Source of the DNA: Candidatus Mediterraneibacter surreyensis
GTDB lineage: Bacteria > Bacillota > Clostridia > Lachnospirales > Lachnospiraceae
DNA length: 37,724 nt
Direction: 5' to 3'
NCBI GenBank assembly: GCA_019118885.1
Contig: DWYB01000081.1
Coordinates: 1 to 37,724 of the forward strand
Shown here: positions 8,310 through 14,706 of the stretch, in pieces
Numbering within the stretch: position 1 is the stretch's first letter
Layout: each line of letters begins with the position of its first letter
Notes under the pieces: model-generated
What the model was told of the DNA's origin: nothing
Seen by the model: only the letters and a program-made list of their open reading frames with translations
Database searches by the model: none
Translations under genes and position numbers: made by a program

Positions 8310-8612
8310 ATGTTAGAATTGGATAAGACAGGAATAAAGCCGGTTGTTTTGGATGAACTTATTTCAATTGCAGAGAGATATCATATTGAGAAGTTAATTT
8401 TATTTGGTTCCAGGGCAAGGGGAGACTTCAGGAGAACAAGTGATATCGATCTTGCGGTTTTAGGAGGAGACTTTGCCCGGTTTGCTCTTGATGTGGAAGA
8501 AGAAACATCAACTCTTTTAAAATATGATTTTGTGGATCTGGATCGGAGTATTCAGGAGGAACTCCTGAAATCAATTGAAAAGGAAGGAGTAGTGATCTAT
8601 GAAAAAATATGA
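8310..8612 (+). CDS. mntA: MNT-domain nucleotidyltransferase, antitoxin of MntA/HepT pair
   Basis: Minimal nucleotidyltransferase of 100 aa. The motif G33-S34, ten residues, then D45-x-D47 (GSRARGDFRRTSDID) is the catalytic GSX10DXD of the MNT family. In characterised type VII toxin-antitoxin systems this protein neutralises the HEPN toxin by adding AMP to a tyrosine next to its active site. The gene overlaps the HEPN gene by 14 bases, so expression is coupled. A GAGGCGG site precedes the ATG and an extended -10 (TGATAGAAT, 8262-8270) lies upstream. The pair is bracketed by duplicates of the MerR gene end, which suggests acquisition as a cassette. Confidence 0.88.
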   Translation: MLELDKTGIKPVVLDELISIAERYHIEKLILFGSRARGDFRRTSDIDLAVLGGDFARFALDVEEETSTLLKYDFVDLDRSIQEELLKSIEKEGVVIYEKI

Positions 8613-8988
8613 TAATTTCTGTGCGGCACTGACAAATATGAAAGAAATATATAACTATGAAGAGCCGTATGATACGGTTGTCCTGACAGGACTTGTCGGT
8701 CTGTATGAGATTTGCTTCGAGCAGTCATGGAAAATGATGAAAGAGATCCTTGGAGTCCATGGCTATGAAGAAAGCGCGACTGGATCACCGAAGACAATCC
8801 TGAAAACAGCTTATCAGGCGGGAATGATAAAAGATGAGGCTTTATGGCTCAGGGCGCTTCAGGAAAGAAATAATGTGTCTCACTCGTACAATAAAGAAAT
8901 TGCTCTGGAAATTGTAAGACAGGCAAAAGATGATTTTTATCAGATGTTTTGTGAACTGGAACGGGAGATAGAACTACGCTGGCTATAG
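8599..8988 (+). CDS. hepT: HEPN-domain toxin, HI0074 / HepT type
   Basis: All-alpha HEPN protein of 129 aa. RNNVSHSY gives R90, H95 and Y97, the RX4HXY motif of active HEPN ribonucleases in which the Tyr is the AMPylated residue. Overall sequence resembles the HI0074-type nucleotidyltransferase substrate-binding family, which is now regarded as the toxin half of MntA/HepT pairs. The start lies inside the end of the MNT gene. The likely role is RNA cleavage under stress or phage attack, held in check by the neighbour. No terminator is seen directly after the stop, but a copied terminator lies at 9156-9193. Confidence 0.86.
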   Translation: MKKYDNFCAALTNMKEIYNYEEPYDTVVLTGLVGLYEICFEQSWKMMKEILGVHGYEESATGSPKTILKTAYQAGMIKDEALWLRALQERNNVSHSYNKEIALEIVRQAKDDFYQMFCELEREIELRWL

Positions 8989-9010
8989 AATAATTACTGA
9001 AATATTATGG

Positions 9011-9133
9011 AAGGAAAAAGCTCTGGAAGTAACAAAAATCCGGGAAATACAGGCGGCACAGGATTCTGTTTACGGAGGAGGAACGACGGAGTTTATCGGA
9101 CGGGCGATGGAAGCCTTTTATGGGAAACCATAA
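9011..9133 (+). pseudogene. Internally deleted fragment of the TipA-like MerR gene
   Basis: The stretch starts with AAGGAAAAAGCTCTGGAAG, identical to 7822-7840 in the MerR gene. It jumps after AAAAATCCGG straight to GAAATACAGGCGG, equal to position 8059 onward, and then follows the gene to its stop codon. About 200 bases of the parent are missing, and the junction lies at AATCCGG, which occurs at both breakpoints in the parent, so deletion between short direct repeats is likely. The join is out of frame and there is no start region, so no protein is expected. Confidence 0.8.
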
Positions 9134-9193
9134 TCAGAGATCATAACTACGGATTAAAGATGCCGGAGTCGGGTACAGGGCTCCGGCATCTTT
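9044..9193. repeat. 150-bp direct duplicate of MerR gene end and terminator
   Basis: Bases 9044-9193 match 8059-8208 with a single mismatch (GAGAAGG against GAGGAGG). The copy carries the last 90 bases of the TipA-like gene, its stop codon and its terminator hairpin. The two copies enclose the MNT-HEPN pair, 835 bases apart. Similarity ends sharply after GCATCTTT. Confidence 0.95.
9156..9193 (+). terminator. Terminator, second copy, after the HEPN gene
   Basis: Identical 13-bp stem to the hairpin at 8171-8208. In its present place it would terminate transcription from the MNT-HEPN operon before the sigma-factor gene. Confidence 0.8.
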
Positions 9194-9346
9194 ATTGACG
9201 GTTTCATAGATATTATCAATATTTCATTAAAACTGATACAATTGAAAATAAGATGAACCTTTCTGACTGACAGATTGTATCTGTATATGTAAAGAAACAA
9301 ATCTCCGGTCAAAACAGGTCTGAGCGTACAGGAAGGAGGGGCGGGA

Positions 9347-9835
9347 GTGATTGACGAATATATCAGAAAGCATGGAAAGCGCCTTTTTGGATTATGCCTG
9401 ACGCTCTGTGCTGATTATTCAGAGGCAGAAGATTTATATCAGGATACATGGCTGAAAGTTCTGAAAAATATACCAAAGTATGATCCGCAAAGAGCTTTTG
9501 AACCCTGGCTGACAAAAATATGTGTTAATACTTATCGGAATACATTGAGACGTATCACCCGCAGTCCGGTACTTAGTTTCAAGGATACACAGGAACAAGA
9601 ACGGCTGATGCACTCTGTTTCCGCACCGGAAGAGAAGGATTATGAGCCGCTTTACGAGGCGGTGCGGAATTTGCCGGAGAAACTGCGGCTGACAGTTATT
9701 CTGTTTTACTTTGAAGATATGGACATCCAATCCGCAGCGGAGGTACTGCAGATCCCACCGGGAACTGTGAAATCACGTCTGTATAAAGCAAGAAATATAT
9801 TGAAGGAGGTGCTGGGTGATGAGACAGATTTATGA
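9347..9835 (+). CDS. ECF-type RNA polymerase sigma factor
   Basis: Sigma-70 family factor of 162 aa, usual length for extracytoplasmic-function factors. Region 2 is at about residues 8-70 (LCADYSEAEDLYQDTWLKVLKNI...FEPWLTKICVN) and region 4 at about 105-158 with the helix-turn-helix DIQSAAEVLQIPPGTVKSRLYKAR. Start is the GTG at 9347, seven bases after AGGAGG. It overlaps the next gene, a two-TM membrane protein that could act as its anti-sigma factor. An inverted repeat ACAGAT-TGT-ATCTGT lies upstream at 9270-9284 and could be part of the promoter or an operator. Confidence 0.92.
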   Translation: MIDEYIRKHGKRLFGLCLTLCADYSEAEDLYQDTWLKVLKNIPKYDPQRAFEPWLTKICVNTYRNTLRRITRSPVLSFKDTQEQERLMHSVSAPEEKDYEPLYEAVRNLPEKLRLTVILFYFEDMDIQSAAEVLQIPPGTVKSRLYKARNILKEVLGDETDL

Positions 9836-10112
9836 TTTTGAACAATATGTACCGCCTGAATTAAATGAAGCTATGCTGCAGCATGAGCTTGAGAGAAGGC
9901 AATTGCGAAAACAGATAATTCTTCTGGCATTGGCGGTGGTACTTTCTCAGACAGCGACGGTGCTGTCGGGAGTGCTGGTGCGGGAGTTGCTGCCTGTAGT
10001 TTCAACAGTTTGTTTTGGATATACAGCGATATCTGCTGCGGGCAGTGTCGTGATTGCAGTTGTTTATTCATATAGGAAAAAAGGAGGCGATGAGGTATGG
10101 CAGTTGGTGTAA
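9819..10112 (+). CDS. Small two-TM membrane protein, possible anti-sigma factor
   Basis: Protein of 97 aa with a cytoplasmic N-terminal part (MRQIYDFEQYVPPEL...), a charged helix around residues 18-32 and two hydrophobic segments at about 33-52 and 60-82. It begins inside the end of the sigma-factor gene after AAGGAGG, so the two are translationally coupled. An in-frame GTG three bases upstream (9816) is an alternative start. No zinc anti-sigma HxxxCxxC motif is seen. A regulatory role for the sigma factor is inferred from coupling and topology only. Confidence 0.75.
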   Translation: MRQIYDFEQYVPPELNEAMLQHELERRQLRKQIILLALAVVLSQTATVLSGVLVRELLPVVSTVCFGYTAISAAGSVVIAVVYSYRKKGGDEVWQLV

Positions 10113-10954
10113 TGATTTCTATATTTGTGATAGCAATGATAATCCCGGTACTGATCGGAGTCTATGTATACCGGGACGCGTCAGACCGGGGAATGAATGC
10201 AGTTCTGTGGACTCTTGTGGCGGTGCTGGCGCCTTCACTGATCGGGTTTATCATTTATTTGTTAGTGAGGAGCAGTTATTCGAATCTGAAATGCCGGGTG
10301 TGCGGAACCAGAGTGAGGGAAAACTATGTGGTATGCCCCGGCTGCGGTACAAAACTTAAACCTTGCTGTCCGAACTGTTCTGCACCGGTAGAACCCGGAT
10401 GGAAGGTGTGCCCCAGATGTGCCGCCCCGCTGCCGGAACATCAGGATAACATTTCAGCTCCTGTAAAAAAGAAAGACCGGACTCTGGTATGGATTCTTAC
10501 TGCGGTGATCCTGATCCCCATTATCATGATACTGCTGGCGCTGATTACTTTTTCTGTAGGAAGTACAATGACATCAGCTGTAGTTATATTCCCTGTAGAT
10601 GATTATGTACAGGAAACTGGAAATGCACAGATAGAAGACTGGATACAGGAGAAGAGTATTGATATTAACGAAGCGCTTGTGCTTAAATATGAGAACGAGA
10701 CAGAGGATGAGACATACACGGAATATCTGATTTATATGCCTGAGCTGTCAGAGGATGCGGAGTATTCGGTAAACTCCGGAGATGGATTTTTCAGAGATAC
10801 TATTGAATTGGATATCGAAAGGGAAAATGAGGGAAGCGGCAATGCTTTGATGTTTATTTCCTGCACATCTGACAGGACAGTGGATCTTGAGATTATGTGT
10901 GAAGGGGAAAAAGTACAATATGAAATCGAAGAAGCAGACCATCCGCTGTATTGA
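10097..10954 (+). CDS. Membrane protein with double zinc ribbon
   Basis: Protein of 285 aa. Two TM segments at about residues 5-24 and 36-57 are followed by two zinc ribbons. The first uses C66, C69, C80 and C83; the second C91 (or C90), C94, C105 and C108. A third TM segment follows at about 128-152, then an acidic domain of about 130 residues that by topology could be outside the cell. GGAGG precedes the ATG, which overlaps the previous gene by 16 bases. The trio with the ECF sigma factor suggests an envelope-sensing unit, with the C-terminal domain as candidate sensor. The precise function is unknown. Confidence 0.82.
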   Translation: MAVGVMISIFVIAMIIPVLIGVYVYRDASDRGMNAVLWTLVAVLAPSLIGFIIYLLVRSSYSNLKCRVCGTRVRENYVVCPGCGTKLKPCCPNCSAPVEPGWKVCPRCAAPLPEHQDNISAPVKKKDRTLVWILTAVILIPIIMILLALITFSVGSTMTSAVVIFPVDDYVQETGNAQIEDWIQEKSIDINEALVLKYENETEDETYTEYLIYMPELSEDAEYSVNSGDGFFRDTIELDIERENEGSGNALMFISCTSDRTVDLEIMCEGEKVQYEIEEADHPLY

Positions 10955-10979
10955 CTGTTTGTATTTCATCTAATGTATC

Positions 10980-11008
10980 TTGACTACAATAAGCCTCTTT
11001 TTTATAAT
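10980..11008 (+). promoter_or_regulatory. Sigma-A promoter of LytTR/GHKL operon
   Basis: TTGACT (10980-10985), a 17-bp spacer and a perfect TATAAT (11003-11008). Transcription would start near 11015, leaving a leader of about 70 bases with a GC-rich segment containing two CGCGGC-like blocks. Confidence 0.75.
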
Positions 11009-11084
11009 AATTCTGGTGTGCTCTGCGCGGCTTTTCGCGGCGGGGCGTCACCGGAATTTTTAGTATCTTGAGGATGACAGTAAA

Positions 11085-11798
11085 ATGTTTAAAATAGCGA
11101 TCTGCGATGACGAGGAAATACTGATCAGGGAACTGCGGGAGTGTCTGGACAGGTACAGCGAAGAGACGGGCAGGGAGTTCTGTTATTTTGAATATCATGA
11201 CGGTACTGAGCTTCTTAAGAATTATCAGCCGGATTTTGACCTGATCTTTATGGATATCAAGATGGAGAAGATGAACGGCTTAAAGACAGCGGAGGAGATT
11301 CGGAAAGTGGACGGCACGGTGGGGCTTATGTTTCTTACATCTATCTCCCAGTACGTGTGGAAAGGTTATGAGTACGGAGCAGTGAATTACCTGCTCAAAC
11401 CTTTGAAATACGGCAGGCTTAAGATGGAATTAGACCGGTATTTTTCACATTATCAGGGGAGAGAGGAGCCCTTTCTCAGTTTTGCCAATGACAGCGGGAA
11501 ATACAAGGTGTTATATAAAAATATCCGTTATGCGGAGACACATAAGTGAAATGTGCTCCTGCATTTTGAGAATCAGATCCAGGTGATCCACAAAAATATG
11601 AAAGAGGTGGCTGCCATACTGGAGACACAGCGGCAGTTCTGCAGATGCCACGCCAGCTTTGCAGTGAACCTTTCATATGTAAAGAGTGTAGAAGGGATGG
11701 AAGTCCTGCTTACAACAGGGGAGCGGGTACCGGTGAGCCAGCCGAAACGGAAAGCATTTATGGCAAAGATGGCGGATTTCTGGGGTGATATGCTGTGA
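11085..11798 (+). pseudogene. LytTR-family response regulator interrupted by in-frame TGA
   Basis: The full reading frame encodes a receiver domain (acidic cluster D8-D9-E10, phosphoacceptor D57 in FMDIKM, K105 in LLKPLKYG) and then a LytTR DNA-binding domain with FCRCHASFAVNLSYV and VPVSQPKRKAF. The frame is broken only by a TGA at 11547-11549, between ...RYAETHK and NVLLHFEN; the phase on both sides is the same. A CGA or AGA (Arg) or TGG (Trp) codon would restore it. It may be a recent nonsense mutation, a sequencing error, or a gene giving a receiver-only protein (154 aa). The GHKL kinase overlaps its end, so the pair belongs together. Confidence 0.8.
11553..11798 (+). CDS. Downstream LytTR DNA-binding fragment (possible restart)
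   Basis: After the in-frame TGA the frame stays open for 81 codons from a GTG at 11553 and holds a nearly complete LytTR domain. No good ribosome binding site precedes the GTG (only AAGTGAA), so independent translation would be weak. If made, it would be an unphosphorylatable DNA-binding domain. It overlaps the kinase start by 4 bases. Confidence 0.4.
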   Translation: MLLHFENQIQVIHKNMKEVAAILETQRQFCRCHASFAVNLSYVKSVEGMEVLLTTGERVPVSQPKRKAFMAKMADFWGDML

Positions 11799-13024
11799 TC
11801 GCTCTGTGTGATTTTCTTACATGGCTTTTTTCATGGGTATACCGGATTGTATTTTTCTGGATCTTACATACCTTTATTCCCCTGAGAAAAGGTATACCGC
11901 TGAGAATACTTGCTTTCTTTCTCTATGTGTGTATCTTCCATCAGGGAAGAATGACGGAAAAAATAACAACCGTCCTGATCTTTTATCCAATTATGATATC
12001 AGTGAATTTCCTGATGCAGAACGTCTTCAGCCAGATATTCTTTGCGGTGACAAATGCGCCTGTCGACCCGGGCCCGGGCTGGACGGATACGGACTGGCTG
12101 CTCAGTTCGGCGCTGTATGCGCTGTCGCATCTGACGAGACTTCTGTTCTGGGTTGGGACCAGCCGTTTCCTGAAAGAACCGCTGCATCAGATCCGTTTTA
12201 ATCTCAGCGCGAAGATGTGGATGATCGTGGATTCTATTATAACAGTGTCGGCGGTCGCGTGTTTTACGACGCTCTATTTTATAACGGATCATCCGGAGAT
12301 TGTCTATCCGCTGTGCGTGGCGGCGGTATTTTCAAGCCTCGGCTGTGTTTATCTTGTGGCGTATATAAGTAAGACAACACAGGATATGTATAATATGCAG
12401 AAGCTGGAAATGCAGCAGAAATATTACGAAGACAAATTAAAAGATGAGGAGCGGGTGCGGGCGGTCTATCATGATATGAAAAATCATCTCCTTGTACTTG
12501 AAGGCACTCAGGGAACGGAAGCCGCCCGCCAGATGGCGCAGGAGCTGCGCGCGCAGATCGCGGACTATGAAGATTACATCCATACCGGAAATGACTTCCT
12601 TGATATCATTATCAGAGATAAGGCAGAAAAAGCCCGGGAGAAGCATATCGACTTTTCCGCTGCCATTGATATCGGCGGCGCGGATTTTATAGAGCCGCTT
12701 GATATCAGCACATTATTTGGAAATAGCATTGACAATGCCATCGAAGCAAGTGAGAAACTGCCGGAGGATCAGAGAGTCATTGCAGTAAAAGCCGGACGGG
12801 TGAATGATTTCGTTTCCATTCTGATCGAGAATAATTGCGTGGAAAAACGGGCTGCAGATAAGGCCGGGAAACATCGGACGACAAAGGCGGACAGCTTCCT
12901 GCACGGATTCGGTATCGCAAATATGGAGAAGACTGCGGAGAAATATGGAGGAACCTGTACGACAAGGCAGGAAGACGGAAAATTCACATTAAAGATATTG
13001 ATTCCGGTGATAAAGAAATCATAA
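11795..13024 (+). CDS. GHKL-family sensor histidine kinase (AgrC-like)
   Basis: Membrane kinase of 409 aa. About six hydrophobic segments fill residues 5-190, followed by a coiled-coil-like helix (200-220). The phosphoacceptor motif is YHDMKNHL with H226, and the GHKL ATPase domain has the N box NSIDNAIEA and the G box GFGIANM. The architecture matches AgrC/NatK-like kinases that pair with LytTR regulators and sense peptides or membrane stress. The GTG start overlaps the end of the interrupted regulator in a 4-base junction. The ABC exporter at 13989-17115 is a plausible target, as LytTR pairs often control adjacent exporters. Confidence 0.9.
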   Translation: MIALCDFLTWLFSWVYRIVFFWILHTFIPLRKGIPLRILAFFLYVCIFHQGRMTEKITTVLIFYPIMISVNFLMQNVFSQIFFAVTNAPVDPGPGWTDTDWLLSSALYALSHLTRLLFWVGTSRFLKEPLHQIRFNLSAKMWMIVDSIITVSAVACFTTLYFITDHPEIVYPLCVAAVFSSLGCVYLVAYISKTTQDMYNMQKLEMQQKYYEDKLKDEERVRAVYHDMKNHLLVLEGTQGTEAARQMAQELRAQIADYEDYIHTGNDFLDIIIRDKAEKAREKHIDFSAAIDIGGADFIEPLDISTLFGNSIDNAIEASEKLPEDQRVIAVKAGRVNDFVSILIENNCVEKRAADKAGKHRTTKADSFLHGFGIANMEKTAEKYGGTCTTRQEDGKFTLKILIPVIKKS

Positions 13025-13035
13025 CAAAGTAAAAT

Positions 13036-13098
13036 GAGGCGGTGGCAGGACCGCCTCTCTGTCAGGATCACGGAGTCGGGAAATCCCCGGCTCTGTTT
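13036..13098 (+). terminator. Two-hairpin element, copy A, after the kinase gene
   Basis: GAGGCGG (13036-13042) pairs with CCGCCTC (13051-13057). After a linker, GAGTCGGG (13073-13080) pairs with CCCGGCTC (13086-13093) with one G-T pair, then TGTTT. The segment 13057-13094 matches 13711-13748 at 36 of 38 positions. The hairpins would end the kinase operon transcript, and the element also faces the end of the minus-strand 51-codon gene. Confidence 0.7.
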
Positions 13099-13102
13099 AA
13101 AT

Positions 13103-13258
13103 TTAGTCTTCGAGATACTGCTGGATATGTTCGAGAACCCGCTCAATCTTTTGGTCTTTCTGTGCTGCATCGGAGGATTCTTTCGCTTCCACCAGATCGT
13201 CCTTAATGAAGTTCATAAGCAGTTTTAACTCTTTTTCGCTGATTCCCATTTCATCCAT
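13103..13258 (-). CDS. Small 51-aa acidic helical protein downstream of RHH gene
   Basis: Minus-strand frame of 51 codons from the ATG at 13256-13258, with a clear AGAAAGGAG ribosome binding site. The product begins MDEMGISEKELKLLMNFI and ends HIQQYLED. It is charged, predicted all-helical and soluble, with no recognised family. It lies downstream of the ribbon-helix-helix gene and has its own promoter (TTGACA, 17 bp, AATAAT at 13348-13320) whose spacer holds the same CATATAGCGCACTA box that precedes the RHH gene. It may be a partner, toxin or modulator of the RHH protein; this is only inferred from position and shared control. Confidence 0.65.
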   Translation of the reverse strand: MDEMGISEKELKLLMNFIKDDLVEAKESSDAAQKDQKIERVLEHIQQYLED

Positions 13259-13285
13259 GATATACTCCTTTCTCCACCTGCCTGG

Positions 13286-13318
13286 TTATTAAGCCGCTGA
13301 AGTTTTCCGGCTTAATAA
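13286..13318. repeat. Perfect 11-bp inverted repeat before the 51-aa gene
   Basis: TTATTAAGCCG (13286-13296) is answered by CGGCTTAATAA (13308-13318). It lies between the small gene and its promoter, overlapping the predicted transcription start near 13313. It may be an operator or weak terminator; there is no U-rich tail on the minus strand. Confidence 0.6.
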
Positions 13319-13319
13319 A

Positions 13320-13348
13320 ATTATTTCATATAGTGCGCTATATGTCAA
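13320..13348 (-). promoter_or_regulatory. Promoter with palindromic operator in spacer
   Basis: On the minus strand TTGACA (13348 to 13343), a 17-bp spacer and AATAAT (13325 to 13320). The spacer lies within a near-palindrome, CATATAGTGCGCTATATG on the plus strand at 13327-13344. The core TAGTGCGCTATATG (13331-13344) recurs at 13638-13651 upstream of the RHH gene, so the RHH protein probably represses both. Confidence 0.7.
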
Positions 13349-13548
13349 TCATCATCTTTAGAATTCAGGATCGCATCTGTTTTTTCATTTAAAGCATCAA
13401 GATAAAACTGTCTCATACTGGGATATCCTGCTTTGCGTGCCGCTGCCTCATATTTAGTAAATTCATCCGGCTTGACACGAAAACGTATTTCTTTTAGCTT
13501 TTCCAGATACTTCATGATCCGCTGTTTTGATTTTTCATCGTATGGCAT
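13345..13548 (-). CDS. Ribbon-helix-helix (CopG/Arc-like) small regulator
   Basis: Protein of 67 aa: a basic N-terminal helix, the strand IRFRVKPDEF, then two helices (TKYEAAARKAG and SMRQFYLDALNEKTD). This is the layout of ribbon-helix-helix DNA-binding proteins, many of which are antitoxins of small toxin-antitoxin operons. A GAGGTGA site lies 8 bases before the ATG. The same 14-base box is found upstream of the gene (13638-13651) and just after it (13331-13344), fitting autoregulation. The cassette is on the opposite strand to its neighbours and sits between two copies of a two-hairpin element. Confidence 0.8.
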   Translation of the reverse strand: MPYDEKSKQRIMKYLEKLKEIRFRVKPDEFTKYEAAARKAGYPSMRQFYLDALNEKTDAILNSKDDD

Positions 13549-13637
13549 ATTCTGTCACCTCTTACATACAAGTACAATCCTGTATTTTCTATTCCTGAGC
13601 ATATTGTGAACTGTAATTATTGTATCATAAAATAAAT

Positions 13638-13651
13638 TAGTGCGCTATATG
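13638..13651. promoter_or_regulatory. Second copy of the RHH operator box
   Basis: TAGTGCGCTATATG, identical to 13331-13344. It overlaps the predicted -35 region of the RHH gene (its -10, TACAAT on the minus strand, is at 13624-13619) and ends 6 bases before the plus-strand TTGACA at 13658. A bound repressor could affect both directions. Confidence 0.65.
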
Positions 13652-13657
13652 ATATGT

Positions 13658-13685
13658 TTGACAAAGAAACCAAGAATTGTATAAT
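13658..13685 (+). promoter_or_regulatory. Strong sigma-A promoter of the short RNA
   Basis: A consensus TTGACA (13658-13663), 16-bp spacer and consensus TATAAT (13680-13685). Transcription should start about 13691-13692, at the first hairpin of copy B. Confidence 0.8.
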
Positions 13686-13690
13686 AAAGT

Positions 13691-13752
13691 CAGAGGCGGC
13701 AGAGATGCCCCTCTGTCAGGATCACAGAGTCGGGAAATTCCCGGCTCTTTTT
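13691..13752 (+). ncRNA. Predicted ~62-nt RNA or attenuator, copy B of two-hairpin element
   Basis: The predicted RNA begins with CAGAGG (13691-13696) pairing to CCTCTG (13710-13715), with an inner GGC/GCC. After a linker, GAGTCGGG (13727-13734) pairs to CCCGGCTC (13740-13747), followed by TTTTT (13748-13752), a terminator. Copy A at 13036-13098 keeps the linker and second hairpin nearly unchanged, while both arms of the first hairpin differ together, as expected if the stem is kept by selection. It could be a free small RNA or an attenuator of the ABC operon starting at 13989. Confidence 0.6.
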
Positions 13753-13988
13753 GCGATGGCGACGAGCCAAAGTCCGGGCTGGCCGAGACCTTGGCGACCG
13801 CTTACAATCCCGGAATGTGCCTTTTGACACTTCCGGTGATTAAGTTTTACATCCTGAATATTAGTTTTTGCAGTTCCCATTGAAGATTTCTCCGATTTCA
13901 ATAAGATGTATGTCAGAAGATATTCCCGCACGGGAATTTTAATAAGCCGTGCAGAACACAGGCATAACATATGAAAGGAGAATCAGAC
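13753..13988 (+). promoter_or_regulatory. Upstream region of ABC exporter operon
   Basis: No gene is seen in these 236 bases. TTGACA at 13824-13829 could be a -35, but the hexamer 17 bases on (TTACAT) is poor. A perfect inverted repeat, ATTCCCG at 13922-13928 and CGGGAAT at 13931-13937, overlaps a second pairing, GCACGG (13929-13934 region) with CCGTGC (13947-13952). These lie 50 bases before the ATPase start and may be an operator or leader hairpin. Confidence 0.4.
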
Positions 13989-14693
13989 ATGGCAATCTTA
14001 ACAGCCTCACATTTAAAAAAATATTATGGAAAGGACGAGAGCCTCGTAAAGGCGCTGGATGACGTGAATGTCTCCATCGAGGACGGACAGTTTGCAGCCG
14101 TTATCGGGACATCCGGCAGCGGCAAATCCACACTCCTCAATATGCTGGGCGGTCTGGATGTCCCCACTTCCGGCAGTGTCCAGATTGAGGGAAATAAGCT
14201 TGAGGAAATGAGCGAGGAGCAGCTCACTGTATTCCGCAGGAAGAGGATCGGATTTATCTTCCAGAATTATAACCTCATCCCATATCTTACGGCATATGAA
14301 AATATCGTGCTTCCGGTAAGGCTGGACGGGAAGAAAGAGGATAAGAAGTTCTTAAAGGAAATCGTACATTTTCTGGAACTGGACGGCAAGCTTTCCAACT
14401 ATCCCAGCCACCTCTCCGGCGGACAGCAGCAGAGAGTTGCGATCGCGAGGGCGCTTATCACAAAACCGGCGCTCCTGCTCTGCGACGAGCCTACAGGAAA
14501 TCTGGACAGCAGGACCAGCGATAAAGTGATCGATCTCCTGAAGATGACCAGCGAGAAATTCCACCAGACGATCGTGATGATAACCCATAACCCGGAGATC
14601 GCGCAGAAAGCTGACCGGCGGATCCGCATTGAAGACGGACGGATCCAGAGTGATGAGGGCGCAGATGAATCAGACAGCAGAGTGACAGCGTAA
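13989..14693 (+). CDS. ABC transporter ATP-binding protein
   Basis: ATPase of 234 aa, MacB/BceA-like. Walker A is GTSGSGKST (about residues 37-45), the Q-loop FQNYNLIPYL, the signature [15 protein letters not shown], Walker [13 protein letters not shown] and the switch His in MITHNPEIA. The ATG at 13989 is preferred over one at 13971 because AAAGGAG lies 8 bases before 13989 and the protein then begins MAILTASHLKKYY as in the family. It is coupled to the large permease 13 bases downstream. The upstream LytTR/GHKL pair may control it. Confidence 0.94.
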   Translation: MAILTASHLKKYYGKDESLVKALDDVNVSIEDGQFAAVIGTSGSGKSTLLNMLGGLDVPTSGSVQIEGNKLEEMSEEQLTVFRRKRIGFIFQNYNLIPYLTAYENIVLPVRLDGKKEDKKFLKEIVHFLELDGKLSNYPSHLSGGQQQRVAIARALITKPALLLCDEPTGNLDSRTSDKVIDLLKMTSEKFHQTIVMITHNPEIAQKADRRIRIEDGRIQSDEGADESDSRVTA

Positions 14694-14706
14694 GGAGGGA
14701 TTCGGG

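Noticed and set aside
9007-9198. A 63-codon ORF over the second copy of the MerR tail
   Set aside because: It reads the duplicated MerR segment in a different frame and lacks a good ribosome binding site; it is a pseudogene remnant.
13841-13869. Direct repeats TAAGTTTTA and TTAGTTTTT as LytTR binding sites before the ABC operon
   Set aside because: The offset is 20 bases rather than the usual 21-22, and both repeats miss consensus positions; too weak to claim.
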